From assembly GCA_013399115.1 (NCBI GenBank), contig VXAA01004303.1, positions 186,787-250,786 of the forward strand: a stretch of 64,000 nucleotides of DNA. Direction: 5' to 3'. Below are positions 35,601 to 48,293 of the stretch, in pieces (positions within the stretch are counted from its first letter, which is position 1; each line of letters starts with the position of its first letter). The stretch comes from Anseranas semipalmata. Its lineage: Eukaryota > Chordata > Aves > Anseriformes > Anseranatidae. Both the position numbers and the translations under genes were made by a program. The notes beneath the pieces are model-generated. The model saw only the letters and a list, made by a program, of their open reading frames with translations. It did not search any database and was not told the DNA's origin.

Positions 35601-38600
35601 TCAGGCAAGCTGTTAGAGACAGGAAACATGTCTCTGCTTTATTTTTTTAACATACTCTGACCAGTTTTTCAGATAAATCAAGAATAAGAGAGAGGTGAGC
35701 TTGTTTTCTTAGGAGCTCTGGGGCTGAACGCCCTAGCATCTTGCCCTCTAAAGCTTTCCCTAGAATTTTTTTCAGGTGAAGGAAGTTCACTGACATGCAA
35801 GGTAAACGTGCCTAGCAAATATTTCTTCTCTGCTTCACTCCCAAGAGGAATTCATTCTTCATTCCTTCATTCTAAGGATCCAGCTGCTAATTATAGTAGC
35901 ATATATTAATAATATATTAATAACTGAATCCTCCTCCACCAGTACTATTAGATGAACAATTTTTGGCAAGTCCTTCTACCTCGTGATTCTTGTCCCGTCC
36001 AGATTCAGAACATGACTCTTCTGGGGTGAGTGCGGACGCCTGATGTCTGTTAACCTGTTTATTTAACAAAAAAAATATGAAATCTTAGGGTTAAACCATG
36101 GAATTTGCATTCAAGGAGTATTTAAATGTCACTGGAGAGGAACTGGTGGAAAAAGCTGTGAGCGCTGTCTTGCTACCACCTTGTTCTTTTTGCCAGTAGT
36201 GTTTGGCTCTCCAATCCTTGTCGCTGACTGCTCTTCCTTCTCTGGGGAAAGGCCACTGGGGAGCCCAGGTGGGGACACCCCCACAAGGCACTGCTGCACG
36301 GGAAGGGACAGCTTCCCATCCGCGCTACACGGCGGACAACAAGAAGTTAAAAGGTCTTGTGAAGAAGTGAGCAATCATCTGGCACCTGCTGTTGAAAGTG
36401 TTTATCTGCCATGCTTTTGCAGTTAATCTCTTTCAGATAAAGTTGGCCTTTTTTTAAAAGGCTGCTGGTGCAGATGACGTGGGAGGGCAGGAATTCTTCT
36501 GGCCATTGGATTTTCCATGTTGGGAGGAGGCGAGGTTGCTCCTGCTGTATCAGAAATCAAGCTGCATTTTTATTTGGAAAAAGGTCGAGGTGTGGGATGG
36601 GGGTCACTGCTGCTGAGCCCTGTTTTCCTGTAAGGAAAGCGAGCAGGTGTGCTGCTGCGTGCTCAGCTGCCAACTGACTTTATCCAGTGCTCAGGGGAAG
36701 GAAGGGGGATATTTTGGCATTCGCTTTGGGCGGAGGAGCCCAGGCTGTAGGTTGGCCTGCTAACTCTAAGCGGGAATATATGCAAGGTCCTCCAGGAATG
36801 GTCAAGGAAACGAAGCAGGCACTGCTTGAGCTAACCAATGTGAAAGAACTGCAGCTTGACAGCATGGAGCAAGCAGAAGGTAAAACTTCTTTTCCCCATC
36901 CCTGCCTACATACAAAATCTGTGTGCAATTCCTCTTTACTTACTAATCATAACCACTGACATGTCCCATGGATTTAATCATTGTATCTAATAGCACCTTT
37001 GTCTAATGGCAAGTTCTGTAGCCAGGATTCCAGTTACATCTGGGTATCATCACCTGAAAGTTCAGGGTAGGGGCATTTACTAACTTCATATACTTTTCAG
37101 TGTCCAAAGATGGCCATTAAACTAAAGAATGTACCTGAAATATTTGTAGAGATACTATATGAGGGTACAGCTGAGAGCTAATTTAGCACAAAATCAGCTA
37201 TTCCGTTAAATTCTTTGCTCCACAGCACCGACCTGTGGATGTTACAGGTGGAGAAGCAAAGGAAGCCAGGTAGCGAGCCAGGGACTTTTACAGAGAAAGT
37301 TTTTGAGCAAACTTAATAAATCTTCTGTCCCTGGGAATAGCGGACTCATGAAATTGAACCAAAGCCTCTGGCACATGCTAAGAAATTGCAATCTTAGCTC
37401 AGTAGGAAATGGAAATCTGTTATACATTATTAATATTCGGTGATGTTTTCTGTAATTCAGCTGGGGCTGATTGATGGCTTGTATCCCTTGGAACTACTCG
37501 GGCATCTGTTCAATGCCTTCTTCCACGAGGTGGCAGTCAAAGGCTGCACAGCCCTGTCTGCCAAGTGAGTGTTTTTCCTAAGGTTTATGTAGTTCAGTAG
37601 TCGAATCCTTATCGCCATCAAGTTTTTTGGGTTTTTTAGTGGCAAAAGTCAATTTCCCAAATATTCAGATTTTTGTCAAGTGAATTTTATTCAATAATTT
37701 CCTGCCTTGTCTCAGCCTGTAAATAGTTCTGCTTGACGTTGTTTAAAATGTCAAATTGCATTATCTGACTTGCTGCTTACTTGGAAATGAGAGAGAAATA
37801 CTGAGGGAGGCAGGGCACTTGCATCTTTGCCTGCGTTTCGTTCATCAGCTGGCAGGAGATGGAGTTTCATCCCGCTCCATTTCATGCAGCAATTTGTTTT
37901 TCAGTGCGAAGATTCAGCCTCTGAGGACTGCAGACACCAGTGCACCTTGTTCCGTGACGCAGTGATGAACTGCTCAGCGTTGTATATTGGCACCAGTGTC
38001 CTGTGCTGAACACAAACTAATTTCGAAGTATTCCAGCCTGGAAAGCTTTGCACTTATGACAATTGCAATTAATGCATTCAATAACTAAGGTGAAGTTCAG
38101 TAGAGAAAATGTGTTGCTGGCTTGCTTTATGTTTGCAGAACTGTTGCTTTTGTCTTACAGAAAAATTTCCTGGATTTTTGTTGTTGTTAAACAACATTTT
38201 CCCTTTTTCTGAAAGAGCTGTAATGGTCTAGGTTCACAGCACCAGCAAGCATAGTCTGTTTAAGGAGTGTGATCACTGTGGTGTTTGTTACCTCTTCACC
38301 ATGATGTTAAGTGGCATTAATTAATGCAAAGGGATAACACCGATCATCTAAAAGCTTCCAGCCTATGTGCTGTCTCCCCCAGCTCCAGACTTGGAATTCT
38401 CCTGACTCAATAGGTAACAGTGCTGTATTTTCCTTTTCTCGTAAAGGAAAAACAAAGCACCTGGGGCTGAGAGTAGCAGGACCACATTCCCACCTTGGTC
38501 CATGATTAGAGCACTTCTCACTGCTTTGTATTGCCGTAGTCCAGCCTGTAGATAACTGGCACTGAGCTAGCTGCCGTGGGAATACAGCACAACAGGAGCA

Positions 38601-41206
38601 GCTCTGCTTTCTGAAGAGCATACAAGGAGATGAATGCAGGCAGATGGGAAAGCACACACGCAGTCACCAAGAACTGTATGATGGGAAGTATTCCTAGAGC
38701 ATCAGCTGCCATACATGTAACCTCAAACCATTGTAAACATCACATCAAAGTGTGAGTTTTGAGGAGGGATAAAGGGTACTTGTTGTTTTGATTAACAAGT
38801 GACAAAGATCACAAGGCTCTTAATCTCTCGGATCAGCACCTGAATGTGTTGAGCAAAGCAAAGCTGTTGCAAATAGAGAATTTCATCTTGCGCTTGTTAA
38901 CCTGCTAATCATACTGTAGAGAGATGATTGAAATTCAGACCCTTAAACTTCCATGAGCTGAAAATTCACAGTCCAGATTGAAACACAATGACAGTTCACA
39001 ACAGCCAGGACTAGCATGAGAGAGAAAAGCAGAGGCCTGAAAATGGGGAATACTCAGACAAGCCTTTTCAAGCCAGCTGTGAAATGCTTTAAGAGTGTGA
39101 TCTTGAAATCTCGTTATCCTTTTGTCCTCAGCTTATTAAATGACTCAGCGTTGTCTGGCCATCTCTCCCCTCATTCCCAGTTCCAACATTTGCGGAGCCT
39201 GACATGTCATCCTTCTCCCATGCCTGTCGAATGGTCTTGTTAAATTATAGTCAGGCAACTTTTTGGGTGGCAGCTTCTCTAATGAGTATTTTCAGTTGCT
39301 GTGGGCTGATGCACAGAACAAGTTAGCACAGGAATAAATACAGTGAAGAACAGAAACCTGTTGCTTGGTTGTGAGTGCAGGAAAGTGTCTTTTCTGACTG
39401 TTCCCATGTAACTGTCAGTCACTGATTTGCTGCTGCATACATACTTTATTATCTAACTTAAGAAATTGTATTTTGGGAACTGCTGTCAGCATTGTTTCCT
39501 GCAAAGCTTGCTCTTGCTGCTCTTCCCTCCCCCGGCTTATGGATAGTTTCTTAGCTAATGGCAAGTTTCCAGCTTCTAGGATTGCATTGCTGGGATGCTG
39601 TACTTTTCCAATTGTTTCCAGGGGAACTGTATCAGTACTTAAAGCTTTTGCTGGGCTTTTTTCATCCCTTTTCATTATACATATATATATATTTGTATGA
39701 TAAGGATTTTTGAATTTACTGCAGCGTTTAGAATAGTGATCTTGTGCTCTTGAGAAAAGCTATTTCAGCCATTAGTCTGAATAGCTGTATGGCCATCTAT
39801 ACACTGAAGGAGCCTTTTTACCTGCAGGAAGCCAAAGCTGTGCCTGGCTCCCCTTACCCATATTGTCCAGAGCTGGAAGAACAAAAAGTCTTGTCCTGGC
39901 TTCTGAGAATATGGTCACTATAGCTTCTAGTAGTTATGTCTAGTGAGAGTCATTCAGAGTCGCTCCTAAACTAGAAAGGATTTGGGCTGAGAAGAGCGAG
40001 GAGCCAGAGGGTCAATTGAGAGGCTTCTGCCCACTCCACGATTTCATCTAGAAGACGAGCATCAGGCATGGCCCCAGCTCTTGACCAGCAGTGCTGCATT
40101 TGGAGGAACTCTGTGGCAGTAAGATGGTGTTTGCCACAAATGCTTTAAATTAGAAGTCCTTGAAAGAGTTCAGGACAGGAAGAAAGGAGACCGGTGTTGT
40201 AACGAGATTATCAGAAGCCTCCGTGTTTTGTGGAGAAATTCATCATCATCTTGTTCTCTGTGCACCAGTTAACAGTGGTCGTCGTTTCCCTTTGCTTGGG
40301 AGGGCTTTCTCTCCACAGCACAATCTTATTTTCTCTGGCACAGGTTCTCCAACATACAGATTTGCTCTTGTATTCCTGGTTTACCAGCCTGTATATCCAG
40401 GCTTACTTTTGCCCTATTGTGCATCCCCCCTTCAATCAGTATTTTACTGCTGCTACTATTGGCTTGAGATGGTGACGAGCAGTTTGGGATGAATGTTGGT
40501 GTTGCAGTGTCCTCGTTAAAAGAGTTAATAGTGAAAATTGGTGTTTTCTTGAAAACTGGAAGAATTAAATGGAAGCCAGAGTCATCATTCAGTTCCCAAC
40601 TTATTTCTAGCTAATGCATGAATCAAAAGCTTGTAGCTGTCTTGTGGCAGCAGGACACACTTGTCTCTGTCTCTGGGAACTATAAACTTCTGCAGTGTTT
40701 TTGCAGACTCTCACGTACACATCTATAACAATTTGTATTCTGCTGCTTGTTCTTGCAACCGAAACTCTGGGAAAATGTTTCTCAGAAAAAGCTTACTGCA
40801 AGAAAATGCAATGCATGGGGCCACTTCTTTAAAGATCTGCATGGACCATGTGATGTTTGCTTGAGTTAATAGGATGACATAAATACTGCACTTTGTTAAG
40901 CGATGTGTTTCTTGAAATAATTAAAACCTCTATGGATTGTTTACAGACTGCTTTTGCTGTCTGTCCCCTTCAGCTTGCTGTGATCTGCAGTTTTTCTGCT
41001 TTGGAGAGCAGTGTATTGCTCTCCCTCTACCATTTAGCCCAGCCTTGCTTTGTGGCTGCATCAGATCTTGCTGTCTCCTTTCAGTGGATTCGTTCTCTTT
41101 CTTTCTTCCCTCCCATTTAGCATACTCCAATGTCTTAAAATTCAGCTTGTAAGCAAAGTAAAGCTTCACCTACATTTGTAAAATCTGTCTTTGCCTCCTG
41201 ATGCCA

Positions 41207-41248
41207 CTGCCACCACCACCACTCCCCACCCCACCCCACCCCCAAAAA
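41207..41248. repeat. CCACC-rich simple repeat
   Basis: Imperfect CCA/CCCCA repeats followed by an A tract, in intron 14. The purine/pyrimidine asymmetry makes several spurious open frames here. Confidence 0.8.
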
Positions 41249-43494
41249 AAAGGAAACAAAAAAAAATCTCTTTGTCAATTAGAGCAAAAATGCGACTGCC
41301 TTGCCAGCAGGTGTGGTGTCTGCTGTTTGCATTTGAGATGTTTACAGCACCGCCACTTTCCTTCATCACCCGGAAAAGGCTGTAGCTGCTTACTGGGAGA
41401 AATCAGCGATGTCACTGTGCAGTGGCTCTGCTGATTTGTATCAGAAAATTCATTTACCTCATACGTGTAAAATCACTTTGGGTGAGCTCCAAGCAGTGGG
41501 GAATTGTGTAAATGGAAACCAAAAGTTAGTAATCAATAAGGGCTGCAGCCTGAACTGTGCCGTTCTGACTTGCAAAATGTGCTCATCTGAAGATTAAGTC
41601 ACTGTTACAGGTTGGGCATGCAAAATTGATAATGATGTTTTTTAAATATTCCTATTTTTCTATAAATTCTGGAAGAACAGAGAAAAAGGTCTGGGAGAAT
41701 GAAGGGATAAGAGACAAAATGTTTTTTCTCTTGCTGTACTCATGCATGCTGCATCCATACACTTGGCCTCCTTTTCACAAAGCTGTAGCTACACCCTGAA
41801 AGAAGGAAAACCCTGCAGCCTTGCTGTGCTCCTGCAAACCTGCCGTCCTGACCCTGCCACGAAGCCCTCCTTGTGGCTCATGACAGGCATGCCACGCTTC
41901 GTCTTTAGTAGCTGGTGCTGCTCCGTTCTCCGTGGATTTGCCTAACCTCTTTTTGATCTGTTTCGAAGATTTGCCTTGTCCTCTCTCACATCCCGGGGCA
42001 GTGAGTTCAGTCTTTTTTTTGTGCTTCGTGCAGAAGTACTTCACTGCTCGAAGTGGGATCTCATGTTGCTCACACATACCAGGGGTGTTCCTGAACAAGC
42101 ACAGAGTGGCCCATACGTGCTGTTGTATGAGCTGAACTCCTCTCCAGGCAAAGGCAGCTCTCGTCTTTCTTCCTCTTGCTCCCCATCGCATGTACGTAGC
42201 TCCTGCACTCCTGTGCTCTCATTGCTGAATCCTGGAATCCTCCAAAGCATGAGATGTAAATTCCATTGATTCAGAGCAGTTGCAGTAAACTGTCCACCTT
42301 ATTAGCTACAAATTTACTTGGTTTATATGTTTCAGGAATTTTTTTTCACTACTACTCTGAACTTACCTTGCAGTGTATTTTACAAATGCGTTCTTCCCCT
42401 AGGTGGCTTATTACTTGGGATGCTGTGCTAATAGCAGCTATTCTACTTGTGTCAAAAGCTGCAGAAAGTGCTTATTGTTTTCTTAATGTGCCATTACCTG
42501 GGTAGCCCATATGCACAGCATAAAGGGGAGCAAAAGAGAACTTCTTGTCTGCAAAATTAGGAGTTGCATAGCTTTCACACATCAAACAGCAGTTTTTTTT
42601 GTTCATGAAACAGCACATTCTTGGGAGGCAATCATCTCTCTGAATTTTAGGCACTTCCAGTGTTGGCATATCCATCACAGCTAGTGTTTCTGTCTGGATA
42701 ATCAATGGGAAGAAATGAGCTCCTCTGCAATGCATTCACATGATCTGTGCTAGAGGCTCTTTCTGAAGGTGATAAATTGCACCCTGGAAGTGCAGTTCAG
42801 TGAGTCTGGCCAGCTCGGATGTAGACATCTCCATTGTAGCCAGCTCCCAGAGGATGATTCATCTCCTCTAGAAGTCTGCAGTGCAGGCATCTCCAGCACG
42901 GTTAATCCTTCACACTCTCTTTTTGGAAATCTGGGCAGTACAGTCAGGGGAGTTAAGGGCATGGTTTATCAGATCAAACACACACCGGTTTTAGGTGAGA
43001 AGACTGTTACATGTGCCCCATTGACATTTGAAGTGCAAGGTAACTTAGCCTCCATGGAAGTACCTCCGTGTGGTCAGAGGAGCCCCCGTTACGTGGTGCA
43101 AGTGCCTCTGCTTAGCAGTGGAGGTCAGCGTGCATTTGGCTGCCAGCCCTGGGCCAGCTGAAATCAGTGCTAAGCACAAGATCATGAAAAGAAGGATAAA
43201 AGCTCTGGGGTAAATGATTTTAAAACGATCTGGGATTCATCGGGTTTTCGTCATAGTGCAGCAAAGTCAGTAATCTTTCTAATGAATTACTGGATCAGAT
43301 GAAAAATCTGTTCAGCCCGTTATCTTACATGTGGAAAGTGTTCTGTAGTGGACAAACCAGGAAAAGAATCCAAGGAAAGTTAACAGTATTCCTTGATAGG
43401 TCTTTATTCCCTCTCTTGGCTAATTACTCTTTGAGCCTATCTAGATCTTTGATACTCTGTTAACGTGTGGCAGTGATAGACCTACAAAAGAACA

Positions 43495-43665
43495 TTTCAT
43501 TTTAGTCACTCTGGTTCTTGTACTGTGAGACAGTGTTAATAATCATTTCCCATTAACCAGGCTGAAGAGTCCAATCTAATTAATCTTTCCTAAGATGGAA
43601 GCCACTCCACCAATATGGATCCATCTTATCGCTGTGCAATCTCTGGCTCTGCCTGAGCGCTGCTG
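43495..43665 (-). mobile_element. Ancient CR1 fragment, antisense
   Basis: The blocks cactctggttcttgtactgt, aggctgaagagtccaatcta, attaatctttcctaagatgg and aagccactccaccaatatgg match the antisense of ancient amniote CR1 (ccctagttcttgtgttatg, aagtcccagtcttattaatc, tctcctcatatggaagcc). Limits are approximate. Confidence 0.65.
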
Positions 43666-44379
43666 AATTTCTCTTAAGTTCCTCCATAGTGAATGCCTGT
43701 GCAGAGAGGTCAGTTCATATATTTTCATGTGAATAATTCTGAAATCTCCCGGCTTTAATGAAATCTAGTGGTGACATGATCTCTATTTTAACTGTATGCT
43801 TTTCAGTATCAAGGGACTCGGTTTACTCCAGTGCGTGGAGGTCATTTCTTACATTTCTTAACTCTTTCCAAGGTGTTTTTTCTTTTTAAGATGCCTGCAG
43901 TTCAGCCGGTTTCTGCTATGATGGGTTTCATATTGATGAAGACAGCAGATTGCAGGAATATGACCGTGAATATAATGACAGGAAGGAGGGTCTGAGGAAT
44001 GTGCCAGTGCAGGATTTCTGTTCTTGAGATCTTAATCTGAACAAGGTGTTTTTTTTCCTAATGAATGCAGTAAGACATGAAATGGAGCAAATAATATACT
44101 AAATAGTTATACCTTTTTAACAGAATGCGTTCAATGCTAAAGAGTTTGTTTAGAGGCTGCAGGGAGAACATGATGTGTGCATTTGTGTATCACATGCTCA
44201 TAGGAAAGTTGTCCCAAAGCAGAAGACACCATGAGTCTTGGTAGATGGAGCTAAGATGGTATTTCTCTATATGAAAGAGAATATTATCTCAACTCTGGAG
44301 CTCAAAGAGACAGGAAAGCGGAGCATCTGTTTTTGTTTTAACCTCTTCTACCTTTTTTCTTTTTTTTTTTTTTCCCCAG

Positions 44380-44470
44380 GTCATATCTGACTCCAGTGAG
44401 GGATGAGGAAGCAGAATCACTGAGGAAGGCACGATCCAGACAGGCTCGACAGACTCGCAGGTCTACACAG
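44380..44470 (+). CDS. PPP1R12B: PPP1R12B exon 15: inhibitory phosphorylation site RRSTQ
   Basis: Window residues 581-611, 91 nt, from phase 2 to phase 0. It encodes SYLTPVRDEEAESLRKARSR then QARQTRRSTQ. The Thr codon at 44465-44467 is the equivalent of MYPT1 Thr696, the site phosphorylated by ROCK and ZIPK that turns the subunit into a PP1c inhibitor (family knowledge). The acceptor follows a very long T tract ending ccccag. It is preceded by a 12.7 kb intron. Confidence 0.97.
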
Positions 44471-44941
44471 GTAAAGAATGGAAATCATCATGTTCACATG
44501 TAGGATGAAGAGAGCCAGTGGGTAAAGAAGCAAGATTTCTTTTATTATTATATTACTACTTATTACAAGAGGCTTGTCTACCCTGACAATGTTGGAGAGA
44601 TTCTGGTAAAAGTTCATACAAGCAATTATTACAAAATACTCCTCTAAGCATGCACAAGTGAGATTTCAAAGTTCTCATTTCTGCAGTATAGCTGCCTTTT
44701 AGTCTGTAGCTTGATCATGTATATTTGGGTTGCTTTGACTCAGTGATTACATAGGTGCACTGAGGAAATGTATTTAAAGGCAATAAAATGCTTTTATTTG
44801 TGTTAGCATAAAGATGAAGCCCAGAAGCATTAGCCTGGCCATGCAGAAGACTGCCGAACATCTTAAACTTGGTACCTGATCTGGAAGACTTGAAATCTAA
44901 TTGCACAAATTAAAAAATTCTCACTCTTACTTTCTCTCTAG
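44471..44941 (+). other. PPP1R12B: Intron 15
   Basis: 471 bp, gtaaag to tctctag. AT-rich, nothing recognised. Confidence 0.85.
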
Positions 44942-45112
44942 GGTGTGACACTGACAGACCTTCAGGAGGCAGAGCGAACCTTCAGCCGGTCTCGGGCAGA
45001 ACGGCAAGCTCAGGAGCAGCAAAGTGAGAAAGCTGAGAGCACTGAGCCTGCTGAAGACAGCAGTGAGAGGCAGGAGACCCGGTCACGGTGGAGCAGAAAT
45101 ACAGATGAGGAG
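44942..45112 (+). CDS. PPP1R12B: PPP1R12B exon 16: GVTLTDLQEAE segment
   Basis: Window residues 612-668, 171 nt, phase 0-0. It encodes GVTLTDLQEAERTFSRSRAE, RQAQEQQSEKAESTEPAEDS, SERQETRSRWSR and NTDEE. The start directly follows the inhibitory Thr and is nearly invariant in MYPT1/2. The rest is charged and variable. Acceptor tctctag|ggt, donor gag|gtaatc. Confidence 0.96.
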
Positions 45113-45842
45113 GTAATCCTCTGGCCTTACGTGATGTTGTTTGAGTTGATGAAACCATTTAGGATAGCTGAGATCAGGAGAAATTCTTGTGGGGTTCTCT
45201 GTTTATTTTAAGGGAGACAGACTTGCTGGAAAGAAGTAATACTGAGGATTATCCTCGCCTCAGAAATCTGTGTGAGGGGTGTGGATATGGAGGTGTTAAG
45301 AGGTTAGCTGTTCCTTTGCTCTCTACTGAGAATTTCAGTCTTCTATCTCACCAGAAAATAAAACTGTGTAAATCATAGAAAGTGGAATGAGAAGGCTAAT
45401 GATAGAAATGTTGCCTGGATCCATCCTTACTGTGCAGACTGAACTGAGGCTTTGTGTTCACATTATGCCACGGGTGTTCTGCCTGCAATGGAAAGCTGGA
45501 GAGACCAGTTTTCTCCCCCTGCCACCCCTCCTATTTTTTTCACCCTAAATCATTTGTTTCTGTGAGATAATTTGTTTGTCCTGTTATTGACAGAGGGACA
45601 AGGAGAGTGATTCTAGGCTTCCCAGCAATGGGAAGGTGCTCTCATGTTGTAGCTGTACAATGTTATTAACATTTATTCCAGTCTGATGGAAAGGATTGTA
45701 CCGGATCTGGTGGGTGGAGGTGATCACTTCCAGCAGCAGTGAAGAAAAAAATTGTACTCTAAAAGATTACTCAGTTACCCCAAGTCCCAAATCTTCTAGT
45801 TCCTTTTCATTCTACTAACTTACCATTCTGTTTTGTTTACAG
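45113..45842 (+). other. PPP1R12B: Intron 16
   Basis: 730 bp, gtaatc to tttacag. Nothing recognised. Confidence 0.85.
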
Positions 45843-46026
45843 ACTGTCTATCGGCGATTAAGGTGCCCAGTACAACCAGACAAACCTACAACACCTGTAT
45901 CTCCTTCTACGTCAGCACCTCTCCTTTATACAAGTTCTTATCTAACTCGAACAAATAAGTATCTAGGTCTTGACTCTGTGAATCCAGCAGACTTGAGGGG
46001 TGCAGCCACAGAGATGGAGAAAAACG
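45843..46026 (+). CDS. PPP1R12B: PPP1R12B exon 17: Pro/Ser-rich linker
   Basis: Window residues 669-730, 184 nt, from phase 0 to phase 1. It encodes TVYRRLRCPVQPDKPTTPVS, PSTSAPLLYTSSYLTRTNKY, LGLDSVNPADLRGAATEMEK and N. It matches human HRLRCPAQPDKPTTPASPST and LYTSSHL (from memory). Acceptor tttacag|act, donor aacg|gtatgt. Confidence 0.95.
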
Positions 46027-46578
46027 GTATGTACCAGCAGAATGAAGAAGATTCAAAGCTCAGAGTTTTTCATGAGTTTTAGAACTTTCAGGGTATACAG
46101 AGAATAAGTTTACTTGTTCTGAAGGAGCGGTATGGGGAGCTGCCATCTCATCAAACAAATGTTATTTGTTTAAATGGAAATCTTAATGTAGGATACAGCC
46201 TATTGCTTGTAAAAGAGAGGGATAGAAGTTTTCCATTTTGGATAAGTAACTGAGTAACATGAGTCCATGTAGTGTTTAGATCTTAGAGCTGGGGGGAGTG
46301 ATTCCACTACTACAGTTTGTCCTGAGAATAGAAGTAAGCTGTGATGATCTGGGGAGAGCTGACAGCTCAGATAATCTCTTTGGTCTCTGATAAAGGAAGG
46401 CGTGTGAGTAGCCAGATGTAGTAGGGCACTGGGATTCCGTTTCATTTGGTGTAATCACTCCTTTGTAATATAACACAAGACAAAATGACCTTGATCAGCT
46501 GGAAAAGAAACCCGGTGCCTTAGCAAAAATACAGATGTAAAGCACTGAAACCAAAGCAGTCTTTCTTTGCTTGGCTAG
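46027..46578 (+). other. PPP1R12B: Intron 17
   Basis: 552 bp, gtatgt to ggctag. Nothing recognised. Confidence 0.85.
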
Positions 46579-46691
46579 AGTGCGAAGATCCGGATTTAGA
46601 CGACAGATCTTCAAACAAACAGTCGATCCGAGAGAGGAGGCGGCCAAAAGAGAGGCGAAGAGGCACCGGCATCATTTTCTCAACAAAAGAT
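46579..46691 (+). CDS. PPP1R12B: PPP1R12B exon 18: SIRERRRPKERRRGTG site
   Basis: Window residues 730-767, 113 nt, from phase 1 to phase 0. It encodes ECEDPDLDDRSSNKQ, SIRERRRPKERRRGTGI and IFSTKD. The Thr codon at 46665-46667 aligns with MYPT1 Thr853, the second ROCK site. Where human MYPT2 has NFWTKD (from memory), this copy has IFSTKD, so the aromatic Trp is replaced by Ser. Acceptor ttggctag|agt, donor gat|gtgagt. Confidence 0.95.
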
Positions 46692-48248
46692 GTGAGTTTG
46701 AGTTCCTTAGAGAAGTAAAACTCATTCTGTAATATTCAGGGTGAATTTCCTTCCAATTCCAAGCTTCAGACTCTTTCCAGGTCAGTTGATTTTCCATTAG
46801 TCCTTCCCTCTCCAACTCTATTTCAGACTGGCATTTCCAAAGGAATCACATCACTCTTTGGCCCATGTAAAATCTGAGCAGCAGGCTCTGAGAGGCCTGT
46901 TCTTGAGCCACAAATCAGTGTGATCCTTGCAGAATTATGAAAGAGCCCCCATGGCAAAGGAGAGATTAGAAGTCTGGTTTCTTTGGAAGAAGGAGGTCTC
47001 AAGCCACTGGAAGTATTTTCAAATTCCTCTGAGCCCAAATTAAAGCTACGCTTTAGGCCCCCTGAAAGGATGACAATGAAGAATAAAACCTATGTCTGGA
47101 TCCCCTGCCCAGCACCAGAGAACACACACAGCATATAATGCAGAAGAGCTGGCTGTGTTATGGTCATTTCTCTTAGTCCTGATTTCAAAGAGATTTCTTC
47201 AGTCTGAGGGAAGAAATGCAGCCCTCCAAACCTTGGTTAGAGAATAAGGTAGGAAAATAGATCACCTTTTTCAGCAGGACAATAGATATCATGAAAACAT
47301 GCTTAAGTCTGCAACAATTCCAGTCCAGCTCTGGACATATAACCTCCCTCATACGCCTTGGGGTGGAGGCTTCTTGCACAATACTATGAAAAACCAGTGG
47401 TCTTCTCAATGGCAGCCATAGATATGTTGAGTATTTGGAGTTACAAGTTGAACATCAGAATTTCTATTAAAAGACTTGTTGCAAACACCCCCTTTTGATT
47501 ATTTTCAAGTCATTCTGGCATTTTTGCACGTGTGCCAAATGTGATCTTTTTTTTGCTTATTGTTTTCTTAGTTAAATGCATTGCAGCTTGCTTAGTTGTC
47601 TACAGGCTCATTGTAGCAATACTACTAGCTTCAGAGCAGAAGGAAAATCACTTCTGAGTTTTAGTTCATTTCTCTATTATTTCTATATGAAACCACAGAT
47701 ACAACTTCTGAAATATCTTGACTTTAATACTGAGTCAGATGTGGTGCCATGGTAGTTTACCATTGCTCCATAAACTCCTAGAGCGCTGCTGTGGAGCTGT
47801 TACAATGAGGGTTATAGAGTCTGTATAAGTGCAGGCTGTCTGGGATGGCTTGTCTTTCCTTCTGGAGTCTATGTGAAGTGGAGGATATTATTTGAAAGTC
47901 AATATTATGTCAACGTTTCAGACATGTAGTCATCTCAAGTGTCACAGCATTTGTTCCCTAAGTAAATTAGGTGTATTACTCCTCCTACCAAGTCTTCAGG
48001 AGTGTTCAAATCACAGTAGCAGTCTCAAGAGAGTAATGCTTTCTCCACTACTAAGATTTTCTAAATGGCCATTAGATTACCAACCATTATCTGATAATCA
48101 ACCAAAAGCAGCTAGGCAGGCACTTATTTTGACAGAATTGTACATAACTTTAGCATCAAGTCATAAGCAATACATTGTCTTGATGTGACAAAAAATAAAT
48201 CTGCTGTTTCCAAGGCTGCCTAATTATATTGTGTGCTTTTCATCCTAG
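46692..48248 (+). other. PPP1R12B: Intron 18
   Basis: 1.56 kb, gtgagt to atcctag. Nothing recognised. Confidence 0.85.
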
Positions 48249-48293
48249 GATGATGATGAAGTTGATGGAAATGAGGAAGCGAAGGAAACTCGG
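48249..48293 (+). CDS. PPP1R12B: PPP1R12B exon 19: 15-residue acidic exon
   Basis: Window residues 768-782, 45 nt, phase 0-0. It encodes DDDEVDGNEEAKETR. It is the counterpart of human DEDETDGSEEVKETW (from memory), which is followed by HERLSRLE. It is the last exon of the long isoform seen in the window. Acceptor catcctag|gat and donor cgg|gtaagt are both strong. The small size and symmetric phase make it skippable in frame. Confidence 0.95.

Larger units (their letters stand above)
31634..44379 (+). other. PPP1R12B: Intron 14
   Basis: 12.7 kb between gttagt and ccccag. It holds a young CR1 (32302-32686), a CpG-rich patch (about 35156-35255), a CCACC-rich repeat (41207-41248) and an ancient CR1 (43495-43665). 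Two open stretches (34596-34700 and 36687-36879) are discussed as findings. No exon is established here. Confidence 0.85.
1506..48293 (+). other. PPP1R12B: PPP1R12B gene body, exons 2-19 (both ends outside the window)
   Basis: This interval holds 18 coding exons of myosin phosphatase target subunit 2. By family knowledge the protein is the scaffold of myosin light chain phosphatase. Its N-terminus and ankyrin repeats hold the PP1 catalytic subunit, and the complex dephosphorylates myosin regulatory light chain in heart, smooth muscle and brain. All exons have AG/GT borders, and the phases join into one 782-residue open frame. Identity to MYPT2 rather than MYPT1 is shown by MYPT2-like strings (ACIDENLDMVKFLVEN, LLLEQVKKQGVDL, ILAEALCDMDIRNKL, KERRRGTGI), judged from memory of the human proteins. 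The N-terminal exon and the C-terminal coiled-coil/zipper exons are not in the window. Intron sizes run from about 0.5 to about 13 kb. Confidence 0.97.

Noticed and set aside
41775..42191. 138-codon antisense open frame
   Set aside because: No domain, and it overlaps competing open frames on the + strand; likely chance in a GC-richer stretch.
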